A stretch of 64,000 bases of DNA, taken from contig NZ_JACESB010000005.1 of the NCBI RefSeq assembly GCF_013912005.1, positions 103,810-167,809 on the forward strand. Reading direction: 5' to 3'. Position 1 is the stretch's first letter. The number at the start of each line of letters is the position of its first letter. This DNA comes from Brevundimonas sp. GTDB lineage: Bacteria; Pseudomonadota; Alphaproteobacteria; Caulobacterales; Caulobacteraceae. Shown here in pieces: positions 62,096 through 64,000 of this stretch. The notes beneath the pieces are model-generated. The model did no database searches, had not been told where the DNA came from, and worked only from the letters and a program-made list of their open reading frames with translations. Both the position numbers and the translations under genes were made by a program.

Positions 62096-62224
62096 TCAGT
62101 GCGTCCGGCCGCCCTCGATGGCGCCGTAGGGGCCGCGGGCGCCGGGCTCCGCCGGCTGCGAGGCGCAGGCCGACATGCCGATCAGGGTGCCGATGAACAG
62201 GCCGATGTGGAGCGCGCGCCGCAT
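62096..62224 (-). CDS. Tiny lipoprotein (42 residues)
   Basis: The frame MRRALHIGLFIGTLIGMSAC then a 22-residue tail rich in Gly, Pro and Ala gives 42 residues. There is a basic start, a hydrophobic segment and Cys20 after MSA, an acceptable lipobox. The tail (ASQPAEPGARGPYGAIEGG) fits a small secreted lipoprotein. The ribosome binding site is weak. It sits in the 90-bp-long gap before the CNNM gene and is below most length cut-offs, so it is easily missed. Function unknown. Confidence 0.6.
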   Translation of the reverse strand: MRRALHIGLFIGTLIGMSACASQPAEPGARGPYGAIEGGRTH

Positions 62225-62313
62225 GTGGTTACCGATTTCCTAACGCCGGAAACCGAACGTAGGCCCGGGGCCGCGGTTCCGCGCAAGCGGCGTCGCCCGG
62301 TCGGGGAATTGCG

Positions 62314-62339
62314 AAGGGCGCCGCCGCGGCGGCGCCCTT
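62314..62339. repeat. Perfect 26-bp palindrome after the channel-like gene
   Basis: AAGGGCGCCGCCG (62314-62326) and its complement CGGCGGCGCCCTT (62327-62339) meet without a loop. It lies 22 bases after the stop of the gene at 62361 on the minus strand. A terminator is possible, but the T-run after it is only CCCTTCGC. Confidence 0.55.
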
Positions 62340-62360
62340 GCTCAGGCGAAGCGGTCCGGC

Positions 62361-63677
62361 TCAGGCGAGGGGGCCGGTTCCGCCGCCGCGCCGCGTCAGC
62401 CGGTCGGCCCAGGTCTGGGCCACCTGCCCGGCCGCGCCGCGGCCGCCGAGACCGAAGGCCAGGGCCGCCGCCACCGCCGCCGCGCCGAGGATCAGGCCGA
62501 AGGCCAGCAGCACGATGTCGTCGGCGATGCCCATGAAGCGCAGGCCCATGGCCGTGGCCAGGGCGATGGTCGCCCAGCGCACCAGGGTCGAGGCGAAGCC
62601 GTCCGCCCCGGCCGTGCCGCGGTTGATCAGCCGCGCCAGCAGGTCGGCGATCAGCACGCCGGCGGTGATGATCACCCCGCCGACGATGACCCGCCCGGCC
62701 AGGCCGAGGATTTCCTCGACCATGGCCGCGAAGGTGGCGAACTGCAGCAGGCGGGCCGCCTCGATGGCGGTGAAGGCCACGATGGCGACCATGACCAGCT
62801 TGCCGACCACGCGAGACGGCGTCATCGGCTTCGGGGCGTCGACGCCGCCCATGGCCGCGGCGGTCGCCGGGGTCACGTCGCCGGCGTAGGGGGCGGCCGA
62901 CGGGGCCGGCTCGGCGGCGCGGTCGCGGCCGGCCAGGCTCATGAAGCTCGACACGCTGCGGTCGAAGCCGGTGGCCGGGAGCACCCGTTCGACGATCTGC
63001 GCCACCCAGCGGCCGATGAACCAGCCCAGCGCCAGCACGATGGCCGCGGCCAGCACCCGCGGGATGGCGTCGAACACGGTCGACAGCACCGCCACCGCCG
63101 GCACCGTCAGCGACTCGATGCCCAGCTGCTCCAGCGCGGCGATGGTGATCGGGATCAGCACCAGCACGAACACCAGGGTGCCCAGCGCGGCGCTGACGCC
63201 GGTCGAGCCGGTCGCCCGCGACAGGCCCGCCTTGTCCAGCCAGCGGTCGGCGTTGGCCGCCTGCAGGGCGGCCTCGGTGACCCGCTTCGCGAGGGTGGCG
63301 ACCACGAAGCCGATGAAGAAGATCAGGGCCGCGCCCAGCAGGTTGGGCAGGAAGGCCGCGACCTGGCCGAGCAGGGTGTTCAGCGGCGCCGCGACCTGGC
63401 CGAGGTTCAGCACGCCGAGGGCGGCGATGACGCCGAACAGCAGGATCAGCCAGAAGGCGACGTCGCCGAGGCTGTGGCCGATGCTGTGGCGCGGGTTCTC
63501 GCTCAGGTTCGCCTTGGCGGCGCCCGGGATGCGGTCGATGCCCTTGGCCAGGGTCCACTTGACCGCCTTGCCGATGAACCAGGCGGCGATCAGGATCAGC
63601 GCCGCGCCGAGCAGCCGCGGCAGCCATTCCTCGATCAGCCGCTCCCAGCCGATGAACTCGTAACCCGTGTCGTACAT
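62361..63677 (-). CDS. Mechanosensitive ion channel-like membrane protein
   Basis: The 438-residue protein has about ten membrane helices in repeated blocks of the conserved TM-helix type (PF05552-like), with the recurring motif ALILIAAWFIGK, LIFFIGFVVATLAKRV, IVLALGWFIGRWVAQIVERVL. It lacks the beta domain of MscS. NCBI-type naming is mechanosensitive ion channel. A role in osmotic release is plausible but not shown. The 30-residue loop near 255-285 is rich in Ala and Pro. Start ATG 63677. Confidence 0.82.
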   Translation of the reverse strand: MYDTGYEFIGWERLIEEWLPRLLGAALILIAAWFIGKAVKWTLAKGIDRIPGAAKANLSENPRHSIGHSLGDVAFWLILLFGVIAALGVLNLGQVAAPLNTLLGQVAAFLPNLLGAALIFFIGFVVATLAKRVTEAALQAANADRWLDKAGLSRATGSTGVSAALGTLVFVLVLIPITIAALEQLGIESLTVPAVAVLSTVFDAIPRVLAAAIVLALGWFIGRWVAQIVERVLPATGFDRSVSSFMSLAGRDRAAEPAPSAAPYAGDVTPATAAAMGGVDAPKPMTPSRVVGKLVMVAIVAFTAIEAARLLQFATFAAMVEEILGLAGRVIVGGVIITAGVLIADLLARLINRGTAGADGFASTLVRWATIALATAMGLRFMGIADDIVLLAFGLILGAAAVAAALAFGLGGRGAAGQVAQTWADRLTRRGGGTGPLA

Positions 63678-63805
63678 AAGCCCTGCCCTTCGCGCCGCGG
63701 GGGGTCCGCGACGTTCCTGGACACAGAACCGCCGCAGGGGCGCCGGGTTCCGGCCGGCGCGGCGGTCGAGGCGGATCGGCTCGCGCTTCGGCGCCCCGGC
63801 GGCCG

Positions 63806-63842
63806 CAAAGAAAAGCCCCGCCGGATCGCTCCGGCGGGGCCT
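63806..63842 (-). terminator. Intrinsic terminator of tuf
   Basis: On the minus strand GCCCCGCCGGA, loop GCGA, TCCGGCGGGGC (63815-63840) is followed by TTTTCTTT. It lies about 75 bases past the tuf stop. Confidence 0.92.
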
Positions 63843-63915
63843 GTCCTGTGATGGGGCCGATGCTCGCCTCGCGGAGGCTCGCGGCTTGAGGCCCCGGGTC
63901 TTCAGATCGTCGCGA

Positions 63916-64000
63916 TCAGGCGATGATCTTCGACACCACGCCGGCGCCGACGGTGCGGCCGCCTTCGCGGATGGCGAAGCGGAGCTTCTCTTCCATCGCG
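63916..64000 (-). CDS. tuf: Elongation factor Tu (partial, 3' end)
   Basis: Only the last 27 codons are in the window: a frame ending LRFAIREGGRTVGAGVVSKIIA. This is the C-terminus of EF-Tu. The stop is TGA at 63916-63918. The gene continues beyond the right edge. A strong terminator follows. Confidence 0.95.
   Translation of the reverse strand, partial: AMEEKLRFAIREGGRTVGAGVVSKIIA

Overview
The window looks like a chromosomal segment of a Caulobacterales alphaproteobacterium, most likely Brevundimonas or a close relative. The DNA is very GC-rich. It carries alphaproteobacterial cell-cycle genes (rcdA/DUF1465 with a DUF1192 neighbour, and trcR/DUF1013), a pstC-pstA-pstB-phoU-phoB set behind phoR, an alpha-type three-gene transhydrogenase, COQ9, and a GyrA with Ala/Met at the two main quinolone positions. 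I see no prophage, insertion sequence, integrase, CRISPR array or rRNA operon. This is core genome with a few possible accessory insertions.

Layout. 1-9.8 kb: a partial class IV aminotransferase, gyrA, a lipoprotein-type sodC, a lower-GC orphan gene flanked by GTCATCC-type inverted repeats, an ABC exporter, rpmE, an L,D-transpeptidase, a small membrane protein and rcdA. 9.8-17.7 kb: DUF1192, a quinone oxidoreductase, a secreted CVNH plus beta/gamma-crystallin protein, trcR, two YdcH-type small proteins around ubiX and a DUF2390 gene, a small GGDEF protein, purE-purK, coq9, and rpsU, which seems to start at CTG. 17.9-27.1 kb: an ABC-2 exporter pair, then phoR-pstC-pstA-pstB-phoU-phoB. 27.1-43 kb: a methyltransferase, corA, a Tat-type gamma-glutamyltransferase, a CPBP protease, a secreted hydrolase, a Tiki/ChaN-like protein, hslO, a membrane-anchored SDR, a SerB-SerA fusion, a GDSL autotransporter, an M23 peptidase and an MHYT-PAS hybrid kinase.

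43-54.5 kb: aceA with a small downstream gene, a divergent ScfR/RamB-type regulator with a two-palindrome operator candidate between them, a gluzincin-type protease, a WYL regulator, a DUF1801 gene, the pnt operon (with two small membrane-protein genes inserted), a cytochrome oxidase subunit IV-like gene and a serine hydrolase. 54.5-64 kb: an oligoendopeptidase F, DUF1203, NUDIX and DUF2059 genes, rplA-rplK, nusG-secE, tRNA-Trp, a CNNM/HlyC transporter, a 42-residue lipoprotein missed by length cut-offs, a mechanosensitive-channel-like protein and the 3' end of tuf.

The genes mostly serve central functions: topology, translation, envelope, phosphate homeostasis, glyoxylate bypass, purine and serine synthesis, and NADPH balance. 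I did not find a clear new multi-gene system. The most unusual items are the SerB-SerA fusion, the CVNH-crystallin protein, the CTG-initiated rpsU, the paired operators between aceA and its presumed regulator, the terminator-like hairpin in the rpmE leader, and the extra small membrane proteins in the pnt operon.
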